A stretch of 64,000 nucleotides of DNA from NCBI RefSeq assembly GCF_036850765.1, contig NC_089495.1, positions 21,420,875 through 21,484,874 of the forward strand. The letters run 5' to 3'. Source of the stretch: Saccopteryx bilineata (lineage: Eukaryota; Chordata; Mammalia; Chiroptera; Emballonuridae). Positions 56,431 to 64,000 of the stretch are shown piece after piece. A model generated the notes under the pieces. The model did not search any database and was not told the origin of the DNA. It saw only the letters and a program-made list of their open reading frames with translations. Position 1 is the first letter of the stretch. Every line of letters starts with the position of its first letter. The position numbers and the translations under genes are program-made.

Positions 56431-57379
56431 TGTTGGGCAGATAAAATATATTATACTCACTCTGTTAAAGATGGCGCTGCTCACATGGAAGCCCATAACC
56501 CAGATGATATTGGTTGCCCTTCTTGCTTGGAATGGGCATGATTATATTAATGTGTGTTGGGGTGGGCTGTGGGCAGGCAGGATCCTTGTATCCTGGGGCT
56601 TGGTTTTAGGACTAAGCCTTTCCCACCTTTTTTTTTTTAATATTTTATTTATTGATTTTTTTAGAGAGAGAGGAGTGAGAGAGAGATAGAGAGACAGAGA
56701 GAGAGAGAAGGGGGAGGAGCAGGAAGCATCAACTCCCATATGTGCCTTGACCAGGCAAGCCCAAGGTTTTGAACCGGCGACCTCAGTGTTCCAGGTCGAC
56801 GCTTTATCCCACTGCACCACCACAGGTCAGGCTTTCCCACCCTTTTTGATGTGGGGTGGTGAACTCTCATGAGGAATCCCATCATGCCTCAGATAAGTGA
56901 CTTTGTATTAGAGACTTCCCTATTTTGTATATTGGATTAAAGGTTTTGATTTCTACACTATAAAGTGGGGCAGACTGGAAACTTGCTTGCTCGGTTCCTG
57001 AGATTAGCATTAGAGAGGAGAGCAGAGAAAGGCCATGTGGAGGAGACTAGGAGAAGCAGCCAAGATGGTGGAGTGCTGAGTGAGAAGCCGGTTTGTGCAG
57101 AGAGAAGGAAGGAGATGGAGAACAGAGGTGAATAAGGCTGATGAGCTAGAAACCTTTGATTCTAGGAAACTTGGATAAGTCAATAGCTTTGTGAGCACTG
57201 AATGAGTGGGTTTTGGAGCCCAGTGTGTGTGTTCTACTTGCCCTTCAGGTGCAAGCTAGGATTAAAGATGGTGGCCCAACAGTTTTTGGCTCCGTTGTTT
57301 CTTTACCAACTGTCCAAATCTAATGCAAACCTGCATGGGCCAGGTGGCTGTGATGGTGGCCCTGGCTATTGGCCTTATA
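56431..57379 (+). mobile_element. Solo LTR (family A, copy 2) carrying a SINE
   Basis: Begins TGTTGGGCAGATAAAA and ends GGCCTTATA (the expected terminal CA now reads TA), flanked by an exact 5-bp duplication GCTAC (56426-56430 and 57380-57384). Shares most of its length with 52361-53233. A SINE is inserted at 56628-56832. Short TATA-like (ACTATAAAG) text lies near 56957. No viral genes adjoin. It is a solo LTR of an old endogenous retrovirus. Confidence 0.92.
56628..56832 (-). mobile_element. Short tRNA-derived SINE, antisense, inside the LTR
   Basis: T-run, GA-rich tract, 'catatgtgccttgaccaggc' and the end 'ccaccacaggtcaggc' in reverse. Flanked by TTTCCCACCTTTTT and TTTCCCACCCTTTTT, a near-exact target duplication. 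It is absent from the sister LTR at 52361, so it came after the two LTR copies. Confidence 0.95.
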
Positions 57380-57394
57380 GCTACCGGTCAGGGC

Positions 57395-57966
57395 TATAAA
57401 TTCCTGAATAGGGAAAGCATATCAGAATGTGTTAAACTAGACTCAGGTAAAAAAATACTTAGGTATGCATTCATAAGAGACTAAAGACAGATAAAGATAT
57501 AACCAACAAGCGAGGAAAAGGGGTGCATACATGATCTACTAAGAGATTTGGCTACAGCTTCCTTTCCAAGAAGAGGAAATAGGGGGTGTTCCTGGAGCCC
57601 AGTAGGAAACAGGGCCTGCAGACTGGATGGGTGGGGTTGAGAGGAACGTTCCTTCTCAGGGCCTGGGGACAGAGGCTGAACTAGTGAGACCAGTCCCAGA
57701 AGAGCAGTGGAGCTCAAGGGCGAAGGGAGATGTAGACGGCTGCTTCGGTGTGTACAGAGAAAGCGGTAATACTGTTGTACATCATTCACTTGTGCCTTCA
57801 ACTTGTATTCCTTTGTATCATTCCTGTGCACTTCTGCAGAGAGAGAGAGGCACAGCCTTGCTAGGGGCACACTTGGCAGTGAGGTTGGCTCTTGGGAGAG
57901 GGTAGCAGGATAAACGTAACAGTCATCCTGTGGATGAGAAGTGTGGAGTGTTCACTACACTGCGGA
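57395..57966. other. Unique non-coding stretch
   Basis: No feature recognised. Confidence 0.4.
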
Positions 57967-58187
57967 AACTTGATCTTTAGCCTAAAAGGTGAAGATTCAA
58001 GAGAAACTATGCCCTTGTGTAAAATGGAGAAACAGGTTCAGAGAGATTAACTAGCTCAAAGATAGTGTCAGAGCCAACTTGACCTTTAGCCTAAAAGGTA
58101 AAGATTCAAGAAAAATTATGCCCCTTTGTAAAATGGAGAAACAGGTTCAGAGAGATTAACTAGCTCAAAGATAGTGTCAGAGCCAAC
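57967..58187. repeat. Tandem duplication of about 110 bp
   Basis: Two units starting AACTTGA(T/C)CTTTAGCC, at about 57967 and 58076, differ at a handful of bases. Each includes 'acaggttcagagagattaac', typical of a MIR-like element, so an old repeat fragment was duplicated in tandem. Older than the perfect 80-bp duplication near 9 kb. Confidence 0.85.
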
Positions 58188-58247
58188 AGTAAAACCCAGA
58201 ACTCCTGACTAGTACTAGGCCAGTACTTGAATTAGAGAGTTCCTGCT

Positions 58248-58609
58248 GGCCCTGGCCGACTAGCTCAGAGGTAGAGCATCAGCTTGGCGTGTGGATGTCC
58301 TGGGTTCGATTTCCCATCAGGGCACACAGGAGAAGCACCCATCTGCTTCTCCACCCCACCCCCTCTTGTTTCTCTCTCTCCCTCTTCCTCGCCTGCAGCC
58401 ATGGCACAGTTAGAAAGAGTTGGCCCTGGGTACTGAAGGTGGCTCCAAGGCCTCTGCCACAGGAACTAAGAAGAGCTCAGTTGCTAAACAATGGAGCAAC
58501 AACCCTGATTGCCAAAGCATCGCCCCCAAGTGGACTTGTGGGGTGGATCCCCGTTGGGGCACATGCAGGAGTCTCTCTGCCTTTCCTTGAATAAAAAAAA
58601 GGAAAAGAA
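58248..58609 (+). mobile_element. Long-type tRNA-derived SINE
   Basis: Head 'ggccctggccgactagctca', full body to 'aataaaaaaaaggaaaagaa'. Flanks (A)GAGTTCCTGCT and AAGTTCCTGCT fit a target duplication. Lies just beyond the 3' end of the EGF gene. Confidence 0.93.
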
Positions 58610-58787
58610 AGTTCCTGCTAACAAGCTGTGGCCTAAGTTTCATGGAGATTGTACTGAAATCAACACCCACCAACAAAACCAGATGAGTGCCCCCAATCTA
58701 AAAAACAATGATTTTAACCAGATGTTACCACTGACCACAAACAGGTCCAGAAGCTAAAACAGTACACAACAAAATGTATAAACAGTT

Positions 58788-58793
58788 TTTATT
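58788..58793 (-). terminator. Polyadenylation signal of the EGF gene
   Basis: TTTATT on the + strand is AATAAA on the - strand, about 30 bases after the stop codon of the terminal exon. A GT- and T-rich stretch follows (reverse complement of 58745-58780, 'cattttgttgtgtactgttt'), as expected of a downstream element. The 3' UTR would be only about 50-60 bases. Confidence 0.8.
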
Positions 58794-58823
58794 GAGATGT
58801 TTCATCTCCTTGTTTAAGGCAGA

Positions 58824-58853
58824 TCAGTCGGTTCGCAAAGAGGTTAACAATTC
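58824..58853 (-). CDS. EGF/transmembrane gene, terminal coding exon
   Basis: An acceptor 'ttcttcacag' precedes 58853. Nine codons follow (ELLTSLRTD) and a TGA stop at 58826-58824. Phase 0 matches the donor at the end of the exon at 59277-59385, extending the tail VNEVYDEQ to VNEVYDEQELLTSLRTD. The AATAAA signal lies just beyond. The exon is so short that its assignment depends on phase, acceptor and poly-A context together. Confidence 0.72.
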   Translation of the reverse strand, partial: ELLTSLRTD

Positions 58854-59276
58854 CTGTGAAGAAGAGAGTTGAAGTTAGAGAACATGTCCTACATTAGGAC
58901 AAAGCGAAATCACAGAGGAGGCTGAGCTGTACGGAAGTTAGACGAGATCTCAAGGAGCCGTAAGCTTTAGGAGTGACTCCAGCTCACTACGAGAGCATCC
59001 CACACCCTGCACCACAGTAGGACCGAACTCTGTGGGGAAGTCCACCAAAAGCCGAATTTCTTGATTACTGTTTCATGCATGTTTCACTTTGGTTTGAACA
59101 ATTAAAGACTGCACACAGTCTAAGGACAAAAAAAGTTGATGACCATTCGTTTGATACCCAGAACAGCATCATGCTCCAGTTAGCAATGCCTACTTTCATG
59201 CAGCTAGGACTTTTCAGAAGGGTCATTCCTTAACTGTCTCTCAAGGCTCTGTCCTCAGAAAGACCTCCTGGCCTAC

Positions 59277-59385
59277 CTGCTCATCATAGACTTCATTGAC
59301 GAACGTCTCACTGTCCATTAGATTCTCTGTTTCTCGGTCATTTTCTTCATGGCTGTTCAGATTTCTTGATGAGGCTGTACTATTT
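59277..59385 (-). CDS. EGF/transmembrane gene, cytoplasmic-tail exon
   Basis: Acceptor 'tttgatttctag' precedes 59385. The exon is 109 bases, its first base completes the split Arg codon from the upstream exon, and it ends CAG before a GTAGGC donor. It encodes a hydrophilic acidic tail, including NSTASSRNLNSHEEND and ETFVNEVYDEQ. A tyrosine in an acidic setting (NEVYDEQ) could be a phosphorylation site. If this intron were kept, translation would run 11 more codons to a TGA at 59243-59241. Confidence 0.8.
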
Positions 59386-59703
59386 CTAGAAATCAAAGAA
59401 AAAAGTCAAAAAGAATTGTTCCTTGAGGTAGAAGTTGGGATTGACAAATAAATGCTTAGAAAGGGCCAACTTGTATCAAAAATTATTTTCTTAGGAATTA
59501 CACCCTGTCTTAATTATCTCTCTAACAAAGCAAATGACCTAGAATGGACAACCCTAGAGTCAATTATTATGTTATTAAACATTCGTTTAACTTCTGAAAT
59601 GATACATCATCACAATTGAGAGGAACTAGGTATATATCAAATTGATATATGAATTTGGAAGAGATGCCACTCATGCCATAACAAGAGGATTACATTCTAT
59701 GCT

Positions 59704-59817
59704 AAACCTTAGAATGTAATCATATTTGGAAAGAGGGTCTTTAAAGAGGTAATGATGTAAAAAAAGAGGTCATTAGTTTGGGCCCTAATCCAATACGACT
59801 GGTGTCCTTATAAGAAT
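59704..59817 (+). repeat. Partial MaLR segment, near-duplicate of 60551-60664
   Basis: About 95 percent identical to 60551-60664 by eye and shares changes not expected in the family consensus, such as 'aatgtaatcatatttggaaa' and 'tccaatacgac'. It therefore looks copied from the nearby LTR after insertion, not inserted independently. It ends abruptly at the same motif TTATAAGAA. Confidence 0.85.
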
Positions 59818-60502
59818 AGGGTTCAATGAGTACTGAATCCAAGAACAGGTAAGTGGCAGCTGGACACAGGTAAGTGGCACGTTAATGTGATAAAAACAAA
59901 ACAAAAAAGAAAACAGCAACGAGGTGAAGATCAGAACCCTAAGGATAGCATCTCAGCCATCTTAATATCATCAACCAGTTATTAACTAACCAGTGTTACT
60001 CTGGGCAAAAACAAATCACTTCCTCTGGCCTTTTGTTTGGTTTGTAAAGTCAAAGGCTGAACATAAAACTTTTCAAACCTTTACCATCTCTATATTCTTG
60101 ATAAATAGGCTGTTTGTCTAATCAGTTTCCTCAGTTACTATATTTTCTTATGCTAAAGCTTATTTTGTCATCATTCCTACTCTAAATGATCATATTGTTA
60201 TTCTTATTTGTTCCTTTCTCTTTTTTAAAAATTATAAGTGAGAGTTAATTTAGAAAGCTTCAGAGGTAGTAGAAGGGAGCCAGCTGGGCTGCATGGGCTC
60301 AGGAAATGAGTTACAGAAGCGAAAGAAGGGCCCTTGGGGCTTCGGAAAGAGACAGGTGAAGGTACCACACCTGGGGGGAGAAGAGGGGGAGGGGAAAGCC
60401 CGGGCATTTGTTTCTTTAATTCAGTGACTCTCTTGCTCTTTGACACAACTTAATGCTTTTGCTTTAAATCTTTTTTGAGTTGTTTTTTTTAACTTCTCCT
60501 CT

Positions 60503-60892
60503 TGTTATGGGATGAGTGTTGTCTCTTCCAAATTCATATATCAAAGTCATAAACCTTAGAATGTAATCATATTTGGAAAGAGGGTCTTTAAAGAGGTAAT
60601 GATGTTAAAAATAGAGGTCATTATTTTGGGCCCTAATCCAATACGACTGTTGTCCTTATAAGAAGAGGCAATAAAGACACAGACGAGCACAGAGGGAAGA
60701 CCATGTGAAGACAAAGAGAAGTCTGCATCTACAGCTCCAGGAGAAACCCACCCTCAGCCCAGGAGAAACCCACTCCCCACCCAGACACATTGATTTCAGA
60801 CTTCCAGCCTCCAGAACTGTGAGAAAATAACTCTGTTGTTTAAGACACCCAGTCTGCGGCATTCGTCATAGCAGCCCTAGCAAACTAATACA
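60503..60892 (+). mobile_element. ERVL-MaLR LTR (MST/MLT1-like), complete, 390 bp
   Basis: Begins TGTTATGGGATGAG and ends CAAACTAATACA, with 'ggccctaatccaatacgact' and 'cttccagcctccagaactgt' in the family order. An exact 5-bp target duplication CCTCT (60498-60502 and 60893-60897) fixes the boundaries. Lies antisense within the intron of the EGF gene. No internal sequence, so solo LTR. Confidence 0.95.
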
Positions 60893-61208
60893 CCTCTCCT
60901 AACACATCTATGCTCCAAACACTCATTGGCACTAACTCTGCCTCCTTGGTGAGGAATCTCCTCCCTTCCTCCCTGAGACTGTAACTGACAACTGTTGAGA
61001 CAGTTGTATCTGCCCCAGGCATCACTCACAAACAGGGTCCCAATTATTATTTTTCCAGGTCATCTATCACATGAGGCTGCTTCATCACCTAATGCTTTTC
61101 TCAGAGGACAAATTTCTAGAGTGGACATACCTTCACCCCATTAATCTTATTTTAGAAACAACTTCGTTGGGACAAAACTCTCCCATGAGGACATTACTAG
61201 CTGCTCAC

Positions 61209-61686
61209 CTTTTTAGTTCGTGTTTTTTCCTGAAATACACAACTGCTCCCAGAGCTACCAGAACAACTGCTACGGTGATGGTTAGGCTGAGGGTGATGTA
61301 GCCAGGGGCAGGTCCACGCACTGCCTCTTCACAGAACTCTCCACCATAATCCATCAGACAGCTGCATTTTCTCAGCTCCCCGTCCGTTGTACAGATTCCC
61401 CTCCCGTTACAGAAATCGCTGCCACAGGGCAGATGTTTTGCCCTCTGGGAGTCCTTAGGCTGAACAGACTTCCCTCTTCCCTTGGTTTCCGAGGTCTTGC
61501 TTTCTCTGCCAGGAATCGGAGAGATCAGTGTTTTTCTGAGAGGATAATTCATCTGTTCCGGACCCAGATAAGCTGCCTTGGTGGGCGTGGTAGCCTGGAG
61601 AGGTAGGACAGCTTTAGGAGTCACCATTTCTCCAGCCTCTAGCTTTTTAGGTGTTGGCATTGAAGGAGTTTTACCGGGATAGGTAC
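61209..61686 (-). CDS. Unidentified gene: stalk, EGF-like domain and membrane segment (partial)
   Basis: Coding exon of a type I membrane protein I do not recognise. Acceptor 'ctgtttttgtag' precedes 61686, and the donor at 61209/61208 reads AAAAG|GTGAGC. The 478-base exon gives 158 full codons with split codons at both ends (2 bases each), all open. Order: a Lys/Pro/Thr-rich stalk (PTPKKLEAGE, TTPTKAAYLGPEQ), an EGF-like domain at 61426-61331 with six cysteines spaced C-x4-C-x5-C-x8-C-x-C-x8-C, a hydrophobic membrane helix at 61300-61232 (YITLSLTITVAVVLVALG), then basic stop-transfer RKKHELKR. The whole EGF domain and membrane helix in one exon is notable. No signal peptide exon was found; the 5' part probably lies beyond 64000. 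It is neither an ADAM nor a neuregulin EGF pattern that I can match. Very likely a real gene, product unnamed. Confidence 0.85.
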
Positions 61687-61858
61687 CTACAAAAACAGTA
61701 GGTACGAGTATACATATTTGTCAATTAAGCACTATTTCAGAAGAGCAAAAACTCTAATGGACTCAACCAAAGTTGAATTTGTGAACTCATAACTCACTAT
61801 CGTTACTTTTGACCAAAGAAAAAACTGTTAAAAATTTATATTAGAAAGTGCATATCTT
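61687..61858 (-). other. Upstream intron sequence of the EGF gene
   Basis: Polypyrimidine tract and acceptor side of the intron. No further exon seen. Confidence 0.55.
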
Positions 61859-62236
61859 CGGCCCTGGCTGGTTGGCTCAGCGGTGCCGGCCTGGGGTGCG
61901 GGGGACCCGGGTTGATTCCCGGCCAGGGCACATAGGAGAAGCGCCCATTTGCTTCTCCACCCCTCCCCCTTCCTCTCTGTCTCTCTCTTCCCCTCCCGCA
62001 GCCAAGGCTCCATTGGAGCAAAGATGGCCCGGGCGCTGGGGATGGCTCCTTGGCCTCTGCCCCAGGCACTAGAGTGGCTCTGGTTGCGGCAGAGCGACAC
62101 CCTGGAGGGGCAGAGCATCACCCCCTGGTGGGCAGAGCATCGCCCCTGGTGGGCGTGCCGGGTGGATCCCGGTCGGGCGCATGCGGGAGTCTGTCTGACC
62201 GTCTCTCCCCGTTTCCAGCTTCAGAAAAAAAAAAAA
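61859..62236 (+). mobile_element. Long-type tRNA-derived SINE, young copy
   Basis: Nearly regular head 'ggccctggctggttggctca' (a short deletion within the tRNA-like region after 'cagcggt'), full body, end 'gtttccagcttcag' with a pure A tail. Exact 15-bp target duplication GAAAGTGCATATCTT (61844-61858 and 62237-62251). It retains many CpG sites, a sign of youth. Lies antisense in an intron of the EGF gene. Confidence 0.97.
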
Positions 62237-62251
62237 GAAAGTGCATATCTT

Positions 62252-63425
62252 AAAGCACTTAAAATGTTTGGTTTCAAGACCAGTCTACTGGCCATACCAA
62301 TCTGCTTTTAGTTGATGATAGAAGCTGGTTTCTCCAAGGTAGTCCCATCAGCCACAATGTTTTATTCAATAAGATTTAATGTGGTAGATCTAAATAGTAA
62401 TGTCTGGACTAAAAAGGTTTTTAAAATGTAAATTTATCTATAAATATTTAAAACTTCTTGAGTCCAAGTAAACTGTAGGTTTAGCAAGATCTACAAGTTG
62501 CAAGTATCAAACCAGAGGCAGTGGCGGTGGTAGCAGGGACATGCTAGGCAACGGGAGGCCCCAGGGTGCTTCTCACCGTAGAGGATCGGAAATTAACTTT
62601 ATGTTTAAGGCATTTCACCATGTTCACTGTTATTGTTGGCACAAGTGTTCCTGTGTGAACACTAAAGACTGCACTATAGGGAGGGAAGACAACAGTACTA
62701 GCAATGAAAGCACTTTTTGCCTCTGCCTGGACCTGGTTCACAAAAGTGTTTTACCCCTGGGCAGTTTAGGGCCCCTCCTGGTAAGGTACTCCTAGAAGAA
62801 GCCAGTCTAACTTAATGCACCCAGGACTACCCCCTTCAAAAAGTTATGTGAAAGTCAGGGCAAAATAATTACTAAGGAGCAGAGTTAACGCTTGGGTGTA
62901 GGTCATCATGAATGGGAAAGCAAGGAAAGGTATGTTAGGTTTCTGGTTTGGTTTTAAAACCAGGTGATGAAGGTGATAAAGGTATCGCTCACTGACCCCC
63001 TCCCTCCAACACAGGGCTTTCAACAAAACCATCCTCATTTGTAAGACGATAAAGTCAATTGTGGGAAAATCTATCATCTTTCCTAGTTAAGGTGAAGTGA
63101 TTCGGGGCAATAATTTGTCTTTTGGTCAGTAAGGTTTGAGAAGATGAGAATTTAAATTGAGAAGTCAATGAGAACTCTCCCCTGTAAGATTCATTTTCTC
63201 AAATCCTTTTCTTTACTCAATATGACCAGTTTCAGCACCACACCCACTGCCTCTTCAATTCTATTGCTTAGAGGACTTGGGTATCATTGGAGCTGTAGCT
63301 ATAGAAGTAGAGGATGGTACTTATAAGCAGAATTAGATACAGTTGCTCAGAAATATCTTTCCATGAAGTCACAGTTTTGTGCATTATTTCTACAACAGCC
63401 ATCTATAGTAACCAGGTAGGCACTA
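62252..63425. other. Intron or flank, no exon found
   Basis: Unique sequence. I looked on the - strand for an exon ending in phase 1 with a GT donor that could precede the acceptor at 61686 and found none I could support. Confidence 0.45.
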
Positions 63426-63550
63426 ACATGGCAGCTTTATACATATTCACTTGTATTCTTTAACACCTCTGTAAGGTAGGATGTGCTATTAAAAAGGGGG
63501 AACTGAGACAGGTCAGACAGTTTGCCTAACCGACTTTCCCTGGGCTATGC
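63426..63550 (+). repeat. MIR-like fragment
   Basis: 'tattctttaacacctctgta', 'aaaaagggggaactgagaca' and 'cagtttgcctaaccgacttt' follow a MIR-like order. Old. Confidence 0.55.
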
Positions 63551-63740
63551 TTACCAAGAGATCAAAATGGACTGAGTCAAATCTACGTTACATAGGTGCT
63601 CTTGCAGAAAACATACAAACTGCCTAGCCCTTTGGAGCTCACTGTCACATTGCCTATTCTAAAAGCAAGTCAGAGAGCACACTAGCTTTCCACAGGGGCT
63701 CACAGAATCTAAATCCAATTGCTCATATTCAAAGTTTCCT

Positions 63741-63919
63741 GCCTGACCCATGGTGGCTCAGTGGAATGCTGAGGTTGCCAGTTGGAAACCCTGGGCTTGC
63801 CAGATCAAGGAGCATATGGAAGTTGATGTTTCCTGCTCCTCCTCCCTCTTCTCTCTCTCTCTCTTTCTCTCTCTCTCTGTCTCTCTCCTCTCTAAAATAA
63901 AGTCTTTACCAAAAAAAAG
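63741..63919 (+). mobile_element. Short tRNA-derived SINE with (CT) run
   Basis: Head 'gcctgacccatggtggctca' with a deletion before the B-box-like region, then 'gttgatgtttcctgctcctc', CT run and A-rich tail. Same variant as 23102-23350. Confidence 0.9.
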
Positions 63920-63974
63920 TTTCTTATTGTTCAGTTTAAAGAGTACATGATGATAACACAGCAATAATTTAGAG

Positions 63975-64000
63975 CAGGGGTCTCAAACTCACGGCCCGCC
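63975..64000 (+). mobile_element. hAT element, cut by the window end
   Basis: 'caggggtctcaaactcacgg' is the terminus of a known type of mammalian non-autonomous hAT element. Only its first 26 bases are in the window. Confidence 0.7.

Larger units (their letters stand above)
55901..57394 (-). mobile_element. Antisense SINE broken twice by later insertions
   Basis: SINE sequence is at 55901-56061 ('ccctgaccagggatcgaatc', 'ttggcatatcaggatgatgc'), at 56412-56430 (after the hAT copy), and at 57385-57394 (CGGTCAGGGC, the last ten bases of the tRNA-like head). Joining only the SINE parts restores the usual order of the family. The inserts are a hAT element (56062-56411) and an LTR (56431-57379). 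Confidence 0.9.
59386..61208 (-). other. Intron of the EGF gene with two related MaLR segments
   Basis: Runs from donor GTGAGC (61208 downward) to acceptor TTTCTAG at 59386. It holds a complete MaLR LTR (60503-60892) and a partial second copy (59704-59817). The remainder, including the moderately GC-rich 60240-60420, shows no exon. Confidence 0.7.

Noticed and set aside
52361..57379. A provirus bounded by the two family A LTRs
   Set aside because: The LTRs have different target duplications, and the sequence between them is unique DNA, SINEs and an unrelated LTR, without viral genes.
18587..63919. tRNA genes suggested by A- and B-box-like motifs
   Set aside because: Every case is the tRNA-like head of a SINE with a body, tail and often a target duplication. 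None folds as a stand-alone tRNA by reading.
1..64000. CRISPR arrays, operons, phage or plasmid functions
   Set aside because: No spaced direct repeats, no packed genes with ribosome binding sites, and clear mammalian repeats and introns throughout.

Overview
This window is mammalian nuclear DNA and most likely comes from a bat. The evidence is a dense set of tRNA-derived SINEs with heads resembling 'GCCCTGGCCGGTTGGCTCAG', several of a long type ending 'CCGTTTCCAGCTTCAGAAAAA'. From memory these resemble the SINEs of horseshoe bats and their relatives; this is an inference, not a database result. Old mammalian repeats (MIR, L2-like, L1, MaLR LTRs, hAT and mariner-like DNA transposons) fill much of the rest. 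There is no bacterial, phage or CRISPR content and no operon.

Layout. Positions 1 to about 46.3 kb hold no gene I can support: unique AT-rich DNA, L1 pieces, old LTRs, hAT and mariner-like elements, SINEs (only from about 18.6 kb onward), short recent duplications, a G-rich minisatellite near 27.4 kb and a 166-bp pure-purine microsatellite near 32.8 kb. Positions 46.6-48.3 kb form a CpG island with a single-exon gene, CLDN23 (claudin-23), complete at 292 codons on the + strand. From 49 to 58 kb lies a repeat nest: two related solo LTRs, one carrying a near-perfect foldback hAT element and the other itself sitting inside a SINE, plus a third, unrelated 841-bp LTR that cuts another SINE in two.

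From 58.79 to 61.69 kb on the - strand are the last three coding exons of a second gene. They encode a Lys/Pro/Thr-rich stalk, one six-cysteine EGF-like domain, one membrane segment and a short cytoplasmic tail, followed by a polyadenylation signal. Splice phases match across both introns. The remaining 5' exons are not found and probably lie beyond 64 kb. I do not recognise this gene, and it is not MFHAS1, which I recall as the neighbour downstream of human CLDN23.

The two genes lie tail to tail (CLDN23 +, EGF gene -), about 10.5 kb apart. CLDN23 would act at cell junctions and the EGF protein at the plasma membrane; nothing in the sequence shows that they work together. I found no novel multi-gene system. 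The most useful leads are the unidentified EGF/transmembrane gene, the nested insertion history and several young duplications.
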